From assembly GCA_025929585.1 (NCBI GenBank), contig JAICPY010000008.1, forward strand, positions 1 to 64,000: DNA of 64,000 nt, in the 5' to 3' direction. A model generated the notes under the pieces. The model was not told where the DNA came from. It did no database searches and saw only the letters and a list, made by a program, of their open reading frames with translations. The stretch is from Steroidobacter sp. (GTDB taxonomy: Bacteria > Pseudomonadota > Gammaproteobacteria > Steroidobacterales > Steroidobacteraceae). The translations under genes and the position numbers were made by a program. Positions 50,005-59,939 of the stretch are shown here, one piece after another (the first letter of the stretch is position 1; every line of letters begins with the position of its first letter).

Positions 50005-51105
50005 CTATGTTTCTTCCACCGAAATCGAAGGAAAAGCCGGTGGAGGTGCGAGCGCTGTGCGCGCCAGGTTCGCTGCAGTACGCCGGGCGAACTCGATGTA
50101 CGCGCGTGCGTGCGTGCCGCTGGGTTCCGCAATCACGGTGGGCCGGCCGCTGTCGGTTTGTTCTCGGATGCGAATGTCCAGAGGTAATTCGCCGAGCAAT
50201 TCGACACCGTATTGTTCGGCCATTCGACGACCGCCTCCAGCGCCGAAGATATGTTCCTCGTGGCCGCAGTTCGAACATACATGCGTGCTCATGTTCTCGA
50301 CGATGCCGAGTACGGGGACCTCGACCTTTTGAAACATTCGCAGCCCTTTGCGGGCATCGAGCAGTGAGATGTCCTGTGGCGTCGTCACGATGACTGCGCC
50401 GCTGACAGGAACGCGCTGTGAAAGTGTGAGCTGAATATCGCCGGTCCCGGGTGGCATATCGACGATGAGATAGTCCAGGTCACCCCAGCGGCTGGTTTCC
50501 AGCAACTGCACCAGTGCCTGAGTGACCATCGGTCCGCGCCAAACCATCGGCTGTTCTTCATCGATCAGAAAACCGATCGACATCACCTTGATACCGAATG
50601 CCATCGGCGGAATGAGCGTGCGCTGATCAGGGCTCGTCGGTCGTTCCTTGCTCAGGCCCATCATCGTGGGCTGGCTGGGTCCGTAGATGTCTGCATCCAA
50701 GAGTCCGACCGCGGCGCCTTCGTAAGCGAGCGCGAGGGCGAGATTCGCCGCAGTCGTAGACTTGCCGACACCGCCCTTGCCCGAAGCAACTGCAACGATG
50801 TTCTTGACGCCCTGAATCGCTTTCACGTTGCGGCTGATGCCGGCGGCGGCGACGGACCACTCCACTTGGACCCTAACTTCCGTTGCGCTTCCTTTCGGCA
50901 TCGACAGCACGTCCCGCTTCAGGATCTCACCGAGCTCCGCGCCGTACTGTTTAGCCGGAATCGGCAAGGCCAATGCAACGTCAACACGGTCTCCTTCGAT
51001 CCGAACGTCGCGAACGGCGTCGAGCTCCCGCAGCGGCAGGGACATATAAGGTTCAAGATAGGAACCTATGGTTTCGCGGATGGCGGACTCGCGCTCGGTA
51101 CTCAT
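50005..51105 (-). CDS. mrp: Mrp/ApbC iron-sulfur cluster carrier ATPase
   Basis: P-loop ATPase that carries and delivers Fe-S clusters. It is 366 aa: an N-terminal DUF59 (MIP18-like) domain (about 1-95), then the deviant Walker A ASGKGGVGKSTTA, LIVDMPPGTGDIQL and the CSNCGHEEHIFG C-x-x-C cluster-binding motif. Mrp next to metG is the common gammaproteobacterial context, here interrupted by the kinase-pilTU block. Confidence 0.95.
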   Translation of the reverse strand: MSTERESAIRETIGSYLEPYMSLPLRELDAVRDVRIEGDRVDVALALPIPAKQYGAELGEILKRDVLSMPKGSATEVRVQVEWSVAAAGISRNVKAIQGVKNIVAVASGKGGVGKSTTAANLALALAYEGAAVGLLDADIYGPSQPTMMGLSKERPTSPDQRTLIPPMAFGIKVMSIGFLIDEEQPMVWRGPMVTQALVQLLETSRWGDLDYLIVDMPPGTGDIQLTLSQRVPVSGAVIVTTPQDISLLDARKGLRMFQKVEVPVLGIVENMSTHVCSNCGHEEHIFGAGGGRRMAEQYGVELLGELPLDIRIREQTDSGRPTVIAEPSGTHARAYIEFARRTAANLARTALAPPPAFPSISVEET

Positions 51106-51350
51106 CTTAGGGGTATTGCTGGCTGTCGGCGGATATGCGAAGGGTCGCGAATTGTAGCGGATCGCGCTGGCTTAGCCCTCTTGAGAATGCTTTCAGGAGA
51201 GGTCTGTCCATCGCAACGCGGCAGCCGTGGCATAATCCACGACAAGATCAGACCAAATGAAGTGTAACCAGCCCGACGGAGCGGACAGTCTCCTCAGCGG
51301 CGGCCCCCGCGCTTAAGCGCGCACAAACGCGACGGATACGAGACTAGTCG

Positions 51351-53750
51351 ATGAGTTTTTTTTCCGATCTGAGAGCCGAGCGCCTGATCGCCGAGATCCG
51401 TGGGGTCGGGGACCCACTGAATCCGGAATCGCAGAAAGCGTTCCAGAAACTCGCGAAGATCGGCGCCGGCGCCATCCCCAAGATCCTAGACGCCCTGGCC
51501 GTCTCAGATAAAAAAGAGACTGCAGCCTATGTCGATATTCTGACGCAGCTTGCCGATAACAGAACCTTCCCGCTGATCGCGCAAGGGCTCGTAGATGGCA
51601 ACCCTCGCACTATCTCTGCGGTGAGCTTGGCCTTGGCCTCCAGTCGCAACTACAGCACGAACTTGCTGATCGAGCTGTTGGAGCGCGACGATGTGTCCAA
51701 ACCCGCTGTGCTCGAAATCATCGCCTCGCAGAAAAGCCGCTTCACAGTTCGGGACCTGCTTCAGCATGCTTATAGCCAGGAAGCGAACGAGAAAGCCGCG
51801 CTGTTCCGCATCATCGGCGAGCTGGCGGATGAATCCGCGATCCCGGAGCTCACCAGCCGCATCGAAGGCAAAGACTCGGTCGCGCGGATGCAAATCATCA
51901 GCATTCTGTCGCGCTTCAACCGTCCGGAAGTTTCCGCCGCGATTCAGACGCAGCTACGCGATCCGAACAAGATGATCCGCCAGACTGCCATCAGCGCGTT
52001 GGCGAAGATGGATGGTCCAATCAATGTCGGCCCCATCGTTCAGCTGCTACGCGATCCGGATCTCGAAGTCGCGAACCGCGCGATCGACGTAGTGGTACGC
52101 GCCAAAGATCCCGAGACGATGAAGCACCTCGTCGATGTGCTGAAGGATGAAAATGAATACGCACGTCGAGCGGCAGTTGAAGTCCTGAATCATTTAGGCA
52201 CGGCTAGGGACATCAAACAGCTCCTGCAAGTCATCAAAGACGACGATTGGTGGGTGCGAACACGCGCGGCGGATGCGCTGGGCAAGATTGGCGGACCGCG
52301 TGTCGTCGATGCAGTCATCGAGTTGGTACGCGATGAAGACGAGGATGTCCGACGCGCCGCAATCGAGATCTTGAATCAGACCAAGGACGAGCGCGCCGTC
52401 AACTTTCTGATCGAAGCGACCAAGGACAAGGATTGGTGGGTAAGCGAACGCGCTGTCGACGCGCTGGCCGAGATCGGCAGTAAGAAGGCACTGCCAACAC
52501 TTCTGGAACTATTGAACGCGCAGAACACGCGCTCCTTGCCAACGATCGCTCGTGCGCTGGGCAAGATTGGCGATGCGCGCGTGATCGAGCCGATGCTGCA
52601 TTTGCTCGAACGCCCCGAGAAAGAAATCAAGATCGAAGCCATCAATGCACTCGCACGGCTTGCAGACGATAAGCGAGCCGACAGTGTGCGTGGCTATATC
52701 CAATCAGCCGGCGCCGCAGCCACGGACGAGACAATCCAACACGCAGCCATCAGAGCGATCGAGGACATCGATTCGAAATACTCGAGTACTGCCGTCGCGG
52801 CGCAGGCAAAGGCCGCGAAGATGGCGGAACCGGCTCGCACGCTTCTCATCGACAAGGGCGATGTCGATGCGGTCATCAAGAAGGCCGAAGAACAAACGGC
52901 GGCGACTCAGAAGCTCGACATCTCCACGCTCAAGCCGGGCGATGTCATCGAAGGCCGTTACAAGTTCATCGAGAAGATCGGCAAGGGCGCGTTCGGAACG
53001 GTGCTGCTCGTCGAAGATACCGTGGTCGATGAGCGGCTCATTTTGAAGTTCTTGAACCCGAACGTATCGCAAGACGAAGAGATGATGAAGCGCTTCGTCC
53101 ATGAGCTCCGCTATTCGCGCAAGATCACGCACAAAAACGTCATCCGCATCTATGACTTCTTATATATGCGCGGCAATTACGCGATCTCGATGGAATACTT
53201 CCCTTCCCACACGTTGGGGAGCGAGATCGTCAACGAAAAGCCGTTGGCATTGCCGACCGCAATTCAATACGGAAGCGATATCGCGACCGGCATGGCGATC
53301 GCGCATCAGGCAGGTATCGTGCACCGCGACCTCAAACCCGCGAACATCCTCATCAACAACGAAGGTTTGTTGAAGATCGTGGACTTCGGTGTCGCGGCTG
53401 CGCATAAGGAAGGCGACACGCAGCTTACCAAAACCGGTTACGTCATTGGCTCGCCGAAATACATGGCGCCGGAGCAGATCCTGGGCAAGAAGGTCGATGA
53501 GCGCGCGGACATCTACAGCGTCGGCGTAATCCTGTACGAGATGGTCACGGGCCAACCCCCGTACAGCAAAGGCGACCACATGTCCGTCATGTACCAGCAC
53601 GTTCAGGGTAAAGCGAAGTCGCCCCTTGAGGTGAACCCTCAATTGCCGAAACCGCTAGCCGATCTGGTCGTAAAGGCCATGTCGGTTGATAAGCTCAAGC
53701 GCTACCAAAGCATGGATGAGCTCAGATTGGCCCTGGAGAAGGTGCTTTAG
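51351..53750 (+). CDS. HEAT-repeat / serine-threonine protein kinase fusion
   Basis: 799 aa. Residues ~20-480 form a long run of HEAT-like repeats (recurring DPDLEVANRAIDVVVRA, DEDVRRAAIEIL and DWWVRTRAADALGKIG units); a linker; then a complete eukaryotic-type kinase from ~535 with the P-loop GKGAFG (Gly544), catalytic Lys566, HRDLKPAN (Asp660), DFG (Asp678) and a YMAPEQ activation segment. No membrane segment or signal peptide, so it is cytoplasmic. It stands just before pilT and pilU, which suggests but does not prove a role in twitching or pilus control. Weak SD. Confidence 0.92.
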   Translation: MSFFSDLRAERLIAEIRGVGDPLNPESQKAFQKLAKIGAGAIPKILDALAVSDKKETAAYVDILTQLADNRTFPLIAQGLVDGNPRTISAVSLALASSRNYSTNLLIELLERDDVSKPAVLEIIASQKSRFTVRDLLQHAYSQEANEKAALFRIIGELADESAIPELTSRIEGKDSVARMQIISILSRFNRPEVSAAIQTQLRDPNKMIRQTAISALAKMDGPINVGPIVQLLRDPDLEVANRAIDVVVRAKDPETMKHLVDVLKDENEYARRAAVEVLNHLGTARDIKQLLQVIKDDDWWVRTRAADALGKIGGPRVVDAVIELVRDEDEDVRRAAIEILNQTKDERAVNFLIEATKDKDWWVSERAVDALAEIGSKKALPTLLELLNAQNTRSLPTIARALGKIGDARVIEPMLHLLERPEKEIKIEAINALARLADDKRADSVRGYIQSAGAAATDETIQHAAIRAIEDIDSKYSSTAVAAQAKAAKMAEPARTLLIDKGDVDAVIKKAEEQTAATQKLDISTLKPGDVIEGRYKFIEKIGKGAFGTVLLVEDTVVDERLILKFLNPNVSQDEEMMKRFVHELRYSRKITHKNVIRIYDFLYMRGNYAISMEYFPSHTLGSEIVNEKPLALPTAIQYGSDIATGMAIAHQAGIVHRDLKPANILINNEGLLKIVDFGVAAAHKEGDTQLTKTGYVIGSPKYMAPEQILGKKVDERADIYSVGVILYEMVTGQPPYSKGDHMSVMYQHVQGKAKSPLEVNPQLPKPLADLVVKAMSVDKLKRYQSMDELRLALEKVL

Positions 53751-53931
53751 CACCCCCGCTAGGCTGGCGGGCTGCACGCCCCACGCGGTAGGCTGTAGGC
53801 CGCGATAAGGCTCGAAAGTAGCCCTGATATGCCCTTTAGGGGCGCCGCTCCTGGCAACGCGGCTCTGGTTCTGATACCTATTCCCTCTTTAGCTACACGC
53901 TCACGCTTCGATACATTGCGTATATTGACCC

Positions 53932-55026
53932 ATGGCCCGCATTGACGCCTTCTTGAAGCTCGGCACTGATCAAGGGTGCTCAGACATCCATTTCGCGGTC
54001 GGACTGCCGCCGATGCTCCGCATGCATGGCGATTTGTTGCCGATCAAGTTCCGTGACTTGAGTCAGGCGGAACTGGAAGGCTATGTCGCCGAGATCATGA
54101 GCCGCGCGAATCAGGATCAGCTGCGCAAGGGGCACGATGTGGACTTCTCCTACGTCTCTGCGACCGGCGGCCGCTTTCGCGTCAACGTATTTCGCAAAGA
54201 AACCGGCGTAGGTGCCACTTTCCGAGCCATTCCTTCGGACGTACCCAGCATCGACAGACTAGGCCTGCCGCCGATAGTCAAAAAGCTCTGCGACAATCAC
54301 CAAGGCATGATTCTAGTCACCGGCTCGACCGGAACCGGCAAGTCGACCACGCTCGCGGCGATGATCGATTATCTGAACTCGACACGTAAACTGAACATCA
54401 TCAGTCTGGAAGACCCCATCGAGTTCGTTCACAAGAGCAAACAAAGCCAGATCATCCAGCGCGAGCTCAACACTCACCTACCTTCGTTTGCCGAAGGCGT
54501 GCGCGCCGCGATGCGTGAAGATCCCGATGTGATTCTGGTCGGCGAGTTGCGCGACGCCGAAACTATACGTTGGGCCATGACAGCCGCTGAAACCGGACAC
54601 CTGGTTCTCGGCACCTTGCATACTACCGGTGCGGTAAAAACGATCGATCGAGTAGTCGATGCGCTCCCTGCCGATGAACGCGAACAGACAAAGAGCTTCC
54701 TTTCGCAAAGTCTCATCGCGGTGATCACGCAAGTGCTGGTCAAAACGGCTGATCAACGCGGCCGCAAAGCAATCTGCGAAATCATGGTCGTCACTCGAGC
54801 GATCGGTAAGCTCATCATGACAGACCAAACGCACCAGATTCCCTCGCAGCTGCAAACTGGCAAGGAGCTCGGCATGCAGATGCTGGATCAATCGCTGCTC
54901 GCGAATGTCCAGGCGAAAGAGATCGACCCCGACGATGCCTATGTGTACGCCGCCGACAAACGCTTGTTCTCACGCTTCGTCACGGACACGAGCGTGCTGC
55001 CGAAGATGGATTTGGCGCCAGGATAG
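53932..55026 (+). CDS. pilT: Type IV pilus retraction ATPase PilT
   Basis: Hexameric ATPase that depolymerises pili for twitching and DNA uptake. It is 364 aa with Walker A GSTGTGKSTTL, the Asp box region VGELRDAETI and HLVLGTLHT. The N-terminal CSDIHFAVGLPPMLRMHGDL PAS-like segment is typical. The C-terminus ends KMDLAPG rather than the AIRNLIRE-type PilT motif, so a PilU-like role is possible. Confidence 0.9.
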   Translation: MARIDAFLKLGTDQGCSDIHFAVGLPPMLRMHGDLLPIKFRDLSQAELEGYVAEIMSRANQDQLRKGHDVDFSYVSATGGRFRVNVFRKETGVGATFRAIPSDVPSIDRLGLPPIVKKLCDNHQGMILVTGSTGTGKSTTLAAMIDYLNSTRKLNIISLEDPIEFVHKSKQSQIIQRELNTHLPSFAEGVRAAMREDPDVILVGELRDAETIRWAMTAAETGHLVLGTLHTTGAVKTIDRVVDALPADEREQTKSFLSQSLIAVITQVLVKTADQRGRKAICEIMVVTRAIGKLIMTDQTHQIPSQLQTGKELGMQMLDQSLLANVQAKEIDPDDAYVYAADKRLFSRFVTDTSVLPKMDLAPG

Positions 55027-55028
55027 AA

Positions 55029-55173
55029 GTGACAGGTGACGAGTGACGAGTCAGAACGGAAGGACTGGGTTATTCGGCACGAGCATCAGATTTGCTACAA
55101 ACGATGTGAGTTATGAGCCGTCTCTTTCCATACATTCGCTCTTACCCGTCACCCGTCACCGGTCACTCGTCAG
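55029..55173. repeat. Inverted microrepeat locus (GTGACGA unit), long loop
   Basis: The left arm (55029-55054) has three GTGACGA/GTGACAG-like units; the right arm (55144-55173) has four CGTCACC/CGTCACT-like units, leaving a ~90-bp loop. Spans the pilT-pilU spacer. Confidence 0.75.
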
Positions 55174-55182
55174 TTACCAACT

Positions 55183-56301
55183 ATGAGCACTGAGCTAAGC
55201 AACCCTTTGAGCGGTACGGTCACCGGTAGCCAGCAGGCGCCGCGGCGAATCGATGAGTACCTGAAGGAAGTTCTGGCGAAGAGCGGTTCCGATCTGCATT
55301 TCATTGCGGGCGACCCGCCGCGAGTTCGCTTGTACGGTGAGTTGCACAATCTGCGTCCCGACGTATTAACACCTGCTTACGTCGAAGAACTTTTGCGGGA
55401 GATCATGCCGCGGGCCGCGCTGCAGCGCCTCGATGAGAAGCATGGCGCCGATTTCGCCTACATCATCCCCGGCGTTTCGCGCTTTCGCGTCAACGTCATG
55501 CGTCATCTCTACGGCTTAGGAGCCGTGTGCCGCGCGATCCCTTCGAAGGCATTGACGCTCGATCAGCTGAACATGCCGGATGCCGTGCGCAACCTCTGCA
55601 AGGTCCATAACGGTTTGATCCTCGTCACCGGCAAGACCGGATCGGGTAAGTCAACGACGCTGGCTGCCATGATCGATGACATGAACTCTCGGCTGAAGGG
55701 CCACATCCTGACGATCGAAGATCCAATCGAATTCGTGCATCCACGCAAGAACTGCCTCGTCAGTCAGCGCGAAATCGGTACGCACAGCCCGTCGTTCTCA
55801 GAGGCCTTGCATTCGGCCTTGCGCGAAGATCCCGACGTCATTCTGGTCGGCGAGTTGCGTGACTACGAAACGATGAGCATCGCAGTCACAGCCGCAGAGA
55901 TGGGTATTTTGGTAATGGGGACGCTGCACACCAACGGCGCGGCTCCAACAGTCGATCGAATGGTCAACGCGTTCCCCGCTGACAAGCAGTCGCATGTTCG
56001 CGCCATGCTTTCCACTTCCCTGCGAGGAGTCATCTCCCAGCAGCTGATTCCTCGCGCCGGTAAGCCAGGGCGCGTCGCGGCTCTGGAGATTCTCGTCAAT
56101 ACGCCGGCCGTCGCCAATCTGATCCGCCAAGGCAAACTCGATCAACTCGAGAACACCATGCAAAGCGGCGCGCAGTTCGGCATGCGATTAATGGACTCCG
56201 CGATCCAAGAACTGCTCGACAAAGCCGTGATCACCGGCAAGGACGCCTACAAGAAGGCGATCAACAAGGCGAAGTTCGAGGCGATGAAGGAGATGGGGTG
56301 A
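55183..56301 (+). CDS. pilU: PilT/PilU-family pilus ATPase
   Basis: 372-aa paralogue of the preceding gene, same architecture: PAS-like N-terminus with GSDLHFIAGDPPRVRLYGEL, Walker A GKTGSGKSTTL, Asp box ILVGELRDYETM and ILVMGTLHTNGA. Paired pilT-pilU genes are usual; PilU depends on PilT for retraction. Which of the two is PilT is not certain from sequence alone. Confidence 0.88.
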   Translation: MSTELSNPLSGTVTGSQQAPRRIDEYLKEVLAKSGSDLHFIAGDPPRVRLYGELHNLRPDVLTPAYVEELLREIMPRAALQRLDEKHGADFAYIIPGVSRFRVNVMRHLYGLGAVCRAIPSKALTLDQLNMPDAVRNLCKVHNGLILVTGKTGSGKSTTLAAMIDDMNSRLKGHILTIEDPIEFVHPRKNCLVSQREIGTHSPSFSEALHSALREDPDVILVGELRDYETMSIAVTAAEMGILVMGTLHTNGAAPTVDRMVNAFPADKQSHVRAMLSTSLRGVISQQLIPRAGKPGRVAALEILVNTPAVANLIRQGKLDQLENTMQSGAQFGMRLMDSAIQELLDKAVITGKDAYKKAINKAKFEAMKEMG

Positions 56302-56394
56302 CCAGTGACGGGTGACCAGTGACGAGCAAGATTTGGCAAGACGTCACTTAGCCACCTCTTTCTTGCCCGTCACTCGTCACTCGTCACCCGTCAC
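56298..56394. repeat. Inverted microrepeat hairpin locus (GTGACCA/GTGACGG unit)
   Basis: 33-bp arms at 56298-56330 and 56362-56394, each four 7-9-bp GTGAC-containing units ending GCAAG / CTTGC, with five mismatches at the third-to-last bases of the units. The left arm covers the pilU stop. Between pilU and metG on the same strand. Confidence 0.85.
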
Positions 56395-56445
56395 CCGCGG
56401 GGCGCGTGCCATAATCGCTCCCTTCTCCACCACGCCCGCGCTCCG

Positions 56446-58545
56446 ATGACCTCCTCCGCCACCCGCCACTTCTTCGTCACCACTGCACTGCCGTACGCCA
56501 ATGGGCCGTTTCACATCGGCCACATCATGGAGTACATCCAGGCCGATATTTGGGTGCGCTTTCAACGAATGGTAGGCAACAAGGTACATTTCGTATGCGC
56601 CGATGACGCACACGGTGCGCCCATCATGCTCAAGGCAGAAGCCGAAGGCGTTACCCCAGAGGCGTTGGTCGCGGGCATTGCCGCGGATCGAGGCAAGTAT
56701 CTGGAGGGTTTCCAGATCTCCTTCGATTATTGGCATTCCACGCACTCGCCTGAGAATGCCGAGCTTTCGACGGCCATCTACCGTGAACTGAAAGCTGCTG
56801 GACTCATCTATGTGAAACCGGTGGAGCAGTTCTACGATCCGGTCAAGCAGATGTTTCTGGCCGACCGCTACATCAAGGGCGAGTGTCCGAACTGCCACTC
56901 CAAGGATCAATACGGCGATGCCTGCGAAGTATGCAGCTCCGTGTATGCGCCGACCGATCTAATCGATCCTTATTCGACGCTCTCGGGCGCAGTGCCGGTA
57001 CGAAAGACCTCGGATCACTATTTCTTCAAGCTATCCGATCCACGCTGCGTGGAGTTCTTGAATGGCTGGCTCAACGCCCCGGGACGACTGCAGCCAGCTG
57101 TCGCGAACAAGGCGCGAGAATGGCTAACGACGCAAGGCGATCAAGCGCTCAGCGACTGGGACATCTCGCGTGATGCACCTTATTTCGGCATTCCGATACC
57201 CGATGCGCCCGGAAAATATTTTTATGTCTGGCTGGATGCGCCGATCGGATATCTGGCCTCGCTGAAGAAATATTTCGACAGCGGTAAGGCGCGCGAGAAT
57301 GGCGAACCTCGTACGTTCGATCAATTCTTGAGCGCGCCCGAAGTGGAGCAAATCCATTTTATCGGCAAAGACATCATCTATTTTCACACGCTCTTCTGGC
57401 CCGCGATGCTGAAGTTCGCGAGCCGCAAAGTGCCCGATCATGTCTACGTGCACGGCTTCATCACCGTGTCGGGTGCGAAAATGTCGAAGTCACGCGGCAC
57501 CGGCATCAGTCCGTTGCGATATCTCGAGATCGGGATGAATTCCGAATGGCTGCGCTACTATCTCGCAGCGAAGTTGAACGCCAATGTCGAAGACATCGAT
57601 TTCAATCCCGATGACTTCATGGCGCGCGTCAACAGCGATCTCATCGGCAAGTACGTAAACATCGCAAGCCGCGCCGCCGGGTTCATCACGAAGCGCTTTG
57701 AAGGGAAACTACTGCCCGTAGACGGCACTCGCTCGGTGGCGACGGCAAAGTGGAACGAGCTCGCCTTACAGAGAGAAACTCAAATCCGCGAATACTACGA
57801 GGAGCGCGAGCTGGGTAAAGCGGTGCGCGAGATCATGGAACTTGCGGATGCAATGAATGCCGCAATCGACCGCGAAAAGCCGTGGGAGCTTGCTAAGGAT
57901 CCGGCACAAGCCACACGCCTGCACGAGGTTTGTTCGGACTGCATTCATGCATTCCGGCAATTGACACTGTACCTCGCTCCCATTCTACCTCGCACCGCCG
58001 AGCGCGCAGCGGTGCTGCTCGGGCTCGAGATGCCTTTGCGATGGTCGCAGTTGCGCGATGGCGGCGCAGGCACGATCAAGCCCTATGAACACTTACTCCA
58101 ACGAGTAGACCCGAAGCAGCTCGAAGCATTGTTCGATTTCGGTGTCCCCAAAGACAAGACAGAAGCCACGGCGAGCGCGACAGCCGCGCCGACGGGCAAG
58201 TCGCCTGAAGCAGGACTCGCCGAGATCGCAATCGAAGATTTCGCGAAGATCGACCTTCGCGTTGCAAAGATTCTGCAAGCCGAAGCTGTGGAGGGTGCAG
58301 ACAAGCTGCTGAAGCTGACTCTAGATATCGGAGACGCGCAGCGGACGGTATTTGCGGGTATTCGATCGGCCTATACACCCGAGCAACTGGCTGGGCGCCT
58401 GACCGTCGTGCTCGCCAATTTGAAGCCACGCAAAATGCGTTTCGGCCTGTCGGAAGGGATGGTGCTCGCAGCGGGACCTGGCGGTAAGGAGATTTTTCTA
58501 CTCTCGCCGGATTCGGGAGCGACTGCCGGGATGAAGGTGAAGTAG
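56446..58545 (+). CDS. metG: Methionyl-tRNA synthetase with C-terminal tRNA-binding domain
   Basis: Charges tRNA-Met and initiator tRNA. It is 699 aa: HIGH motif in [11 protein letters not shown], four-Cys zinc knuckle in [22 protein letters not shown] in [10 protein letters not shown] and an appended EMAP/Trbp111-like dimerisation domain from ~595 ([13 protein letters not shown] ... [18 protein letters not shown]). Length matches the dimeric E. coli type. Confidence 0.98.
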   Translation: MTSSATRHFFVTTALPYANGPFHIGHIMEYIQADIWVRFQRMVGNKVHFVCADDAHGAPIMLKAEAEGVTPEALVAGIAADRGKYLEGFQISFDYWHSTHSPENAELSTAIYRELKAAGLIYVKPVEQFYDPVKQMFLADRYIKGECPNCHSKDQYGDACEVCSSVYAPTDLIDPYSTLSGAVPVRKTSDHYFFKLSDPRCVEFLNGWLNAPGRLQPAVANKAREWLTTQGDQALSDWDISRDAPYFGIPIPDAPGKYFYVWLDAPIGYLASLKKYFDSGKARENGEPRTFDQFLSAPEVEQIHFIGKDIIYFHTLFWPAMLKFASRKVPDHVYVHGFITVSGAKMSKSRGTGISPLRYLEIGMNSEWLRYYLAAKLNANVEDIDFNPDDFMARVNSDLIGKYVNIASRAAGFITKRFEGKLLPVDGTRSVATAKWNELALQRETQIREYYEERELGKAVREIMELADAMNAAIDREKPWELAKDPAQATRLHEVCSDCIHAFRQLTLYLAPILPRTAERAAVLLGLEMPLRWSQLRDGGAGTIKPYEHLLQRVDPKQLEALFDFGVPKDKTEATASATAAPTGKSPEAGLAEIAIEDFAKIDLRVAKILQAEAVEGADKLLKLTLDIGDAQRTVFAGIRSAYTPEQLAGRLTVVLANLKPRKMRFGLSEGMVLAAGPGGKEIFLLSPDSGATAGMKVK

Positions 58546-58559
58546 GAGCAGGACGGAAA

Positions 58560-58750
58560 GTGATTCGTGACTAATGACTCGCGGGTCGTCGGAGGGAAAT
58601 GAGGTCCGGAGTTGTCTTCTTGCTACCCGCGACCCGCTAATCACGACCCGCCCTCCGACAGGTGGTCCGTGACTCGCGGGTCGTCGGGTTTAGGAATGCG
58701 GCTTACTAATGCTTCTTTCGGACTACCCGGACCCGCAAATCACGACCCGC
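58560..58750. repeat. Two tandem inverted microrepeat hairpins (GACTCGCGGGTC unit)
   Basis: First pair: arms 58560-58594 and 58623-58659. Second pair: 58664-58688 and 58723-58750. Both pairs share ACTCGCGGGTCGTCGG and CACGACCCGC segments, so the whole hairpin looks duplicated. Lies between metG and rnfA. Confidence 0.75.
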
Positions 58751-58818
58751 TTCTTCGTGCCCCTGGGCAGCCGCCCCGACCACTCTGTACCATCCGCCTC
58801 TCGTCCCGACATCGTCCC

Positions 58819-59397
58819 ATGTCCTCTCTACTGCTCATCATTCTCAGTGCCGTGCTCTTGAGCATGATCGCGATTACCGATGAGGGTCGGTGGCGGCCGT
58901 TCGCCAATGTAACGGACGTGTATCAAAGTGCGGTCGGTGTCGCCCAGGCGCACGCGCTGGCAGTGCCGTTAATATGCGCGTTGACGTGGCTGCTCTCCAA
59001 CGCTGTGTTGAAGCCGCTCGAGTTGAGCTACTTGCGCACGCCAGCCTTTGTCGCGGTCATTCTGGTGATCGTTCCTCTTGTCGAAGTCACCGCCCGACGA
59101 GCTCGGCCGATCGTGCCTGCAAATCCTGCGTTCACCCTCTTGCTCAGTGCGAACGGTGCGATGCTTGGAGTGGCGCTCATGAGTGAGGCTCGCGCGCCTA
59201 GTCTGTGGCGAGCGCTATGGCTTGGGATCGGCTCGGCAGTACTGTTTAGTTTCTTGCTTCTGTGTGCAGCCACCTTGTATGAACGACTGCGTTATGCGGA
59301 TGTGCCGAAGCCATTTCGGCATGCGCCGATCCTACTCATCACGGCTGGATTGATCGCATTGGCATTCATGGGATTTACCGGACTGATTCAAGAATGA
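58819..59397 (+). CDS. rsxA: Rnf/Rsx electron transport complex subunit A
   Basis: Membrane subunit of the six-protein Rnf/Rsx ion-pumping ferredoxin:NAD oxidoreductase-like complex. About 192 aa with six hydrophobic segments starting [14 protein letters not shown]. The frame opens at 58612, but that 69-residue extension runs through microrepeats, so I use the ATG at 58819. Overlaps rsxB by 4 nt. Confidence 0.9.
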   Translation: MSSLLLIILSAVLLSMIAITDEGRWRPFANVTDVYQSAVGVAQAHALAVPLICALTWLLSNAVLKPLELSYLRTPAFVAVILVIVPLVEVTARRARPIVPANPAFTLLLSANGAMLGVALMSEARAPSLWRALWLGIGSAVLFSFLLLCAATLYERLRYADVPKPFRHAPILLITAGLIALAFMGFTGLIQE

Positions 59398-59939
59398 GTG
59401 TCTGGCTTGCGCTACTGCTGATGAGCGCGCTCGCCGCGCTGGCGGCGCTAGCTTCGAGCTTTGCCGCGTCGCAATCCCGAGCCCGCGCACGAGACGCACT
59501 GATCGGCGCAATCAACGATCTATTACCGCAAACACAATGTGGCCGCTGCACGTATTCTGGCTGCCTGCCCTACGCCACCGCACTTGCGGAGGGGACGGCG
59601 GATATCAATCAATGCCCGCCTGGGGGCGACACAACGGCTCGATCACTCGCGCGCTTACTTAATCGCGAAGCAAAAGAAGTGGACGCGCGCTTCGGCGCAA
59701 TGCCAGCGACTTCGATGGTCGCGTGGATCGATGAACCCGCATGCATCGGCTGCACGAAGTGCATTCAGGCTTGCCCAGTCGATGCCATCGTAGGTGGCGC
59801 GCGATTCATGCATACCGTAATCGCTGATCAATGCACGGGATGCGAGCTCTGCATTCCTCCTTGTCCAGTGGATTGCATCGATATGCGCCCATTTGCGCCG
59901 CGGTTCGAAGCCGCATCCTCGATGCGACCGCAGCGATGA
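59394..59939 (+). CDS. rsxB: Rnf/Rsx complex subunit B (ferredoxin-like)
   Basis: 181 aa: N-terminal membrane helix (about 5-26), a four-Cys Fe-S domain ([19 protein letters not shown]...CPPGG) and two 4Fe-4S ferredoxin motifs ([16 protein letters not shown] and [16 protein letters not shown]). Passes electrons toward the membrane subunits. Overlaps rsxC by ATGA. Confidence 0.94.
   Translation: MSVWLALLLMSALAALAALASSFAASQSRARARDALIGAINDLLPQTQCGRCTYSGCLPYATALAEGTADINQCPPGGDTTARSLARLLNREAKEVDARFGAMPATSMVAWIDEPACIGCTKCIQACPVDAIVGGARFMHTVIADQCTGCELCIPPCPVDCIDMRPFAPRFEAASSMRPQR

Noticed and set aside
58612-58818. N-terminal extension of RsxA
   Set aside because: It runs through duplicated microrepeat hairpins and lacks similarity to RsxA, which starts at MSSLLLI.
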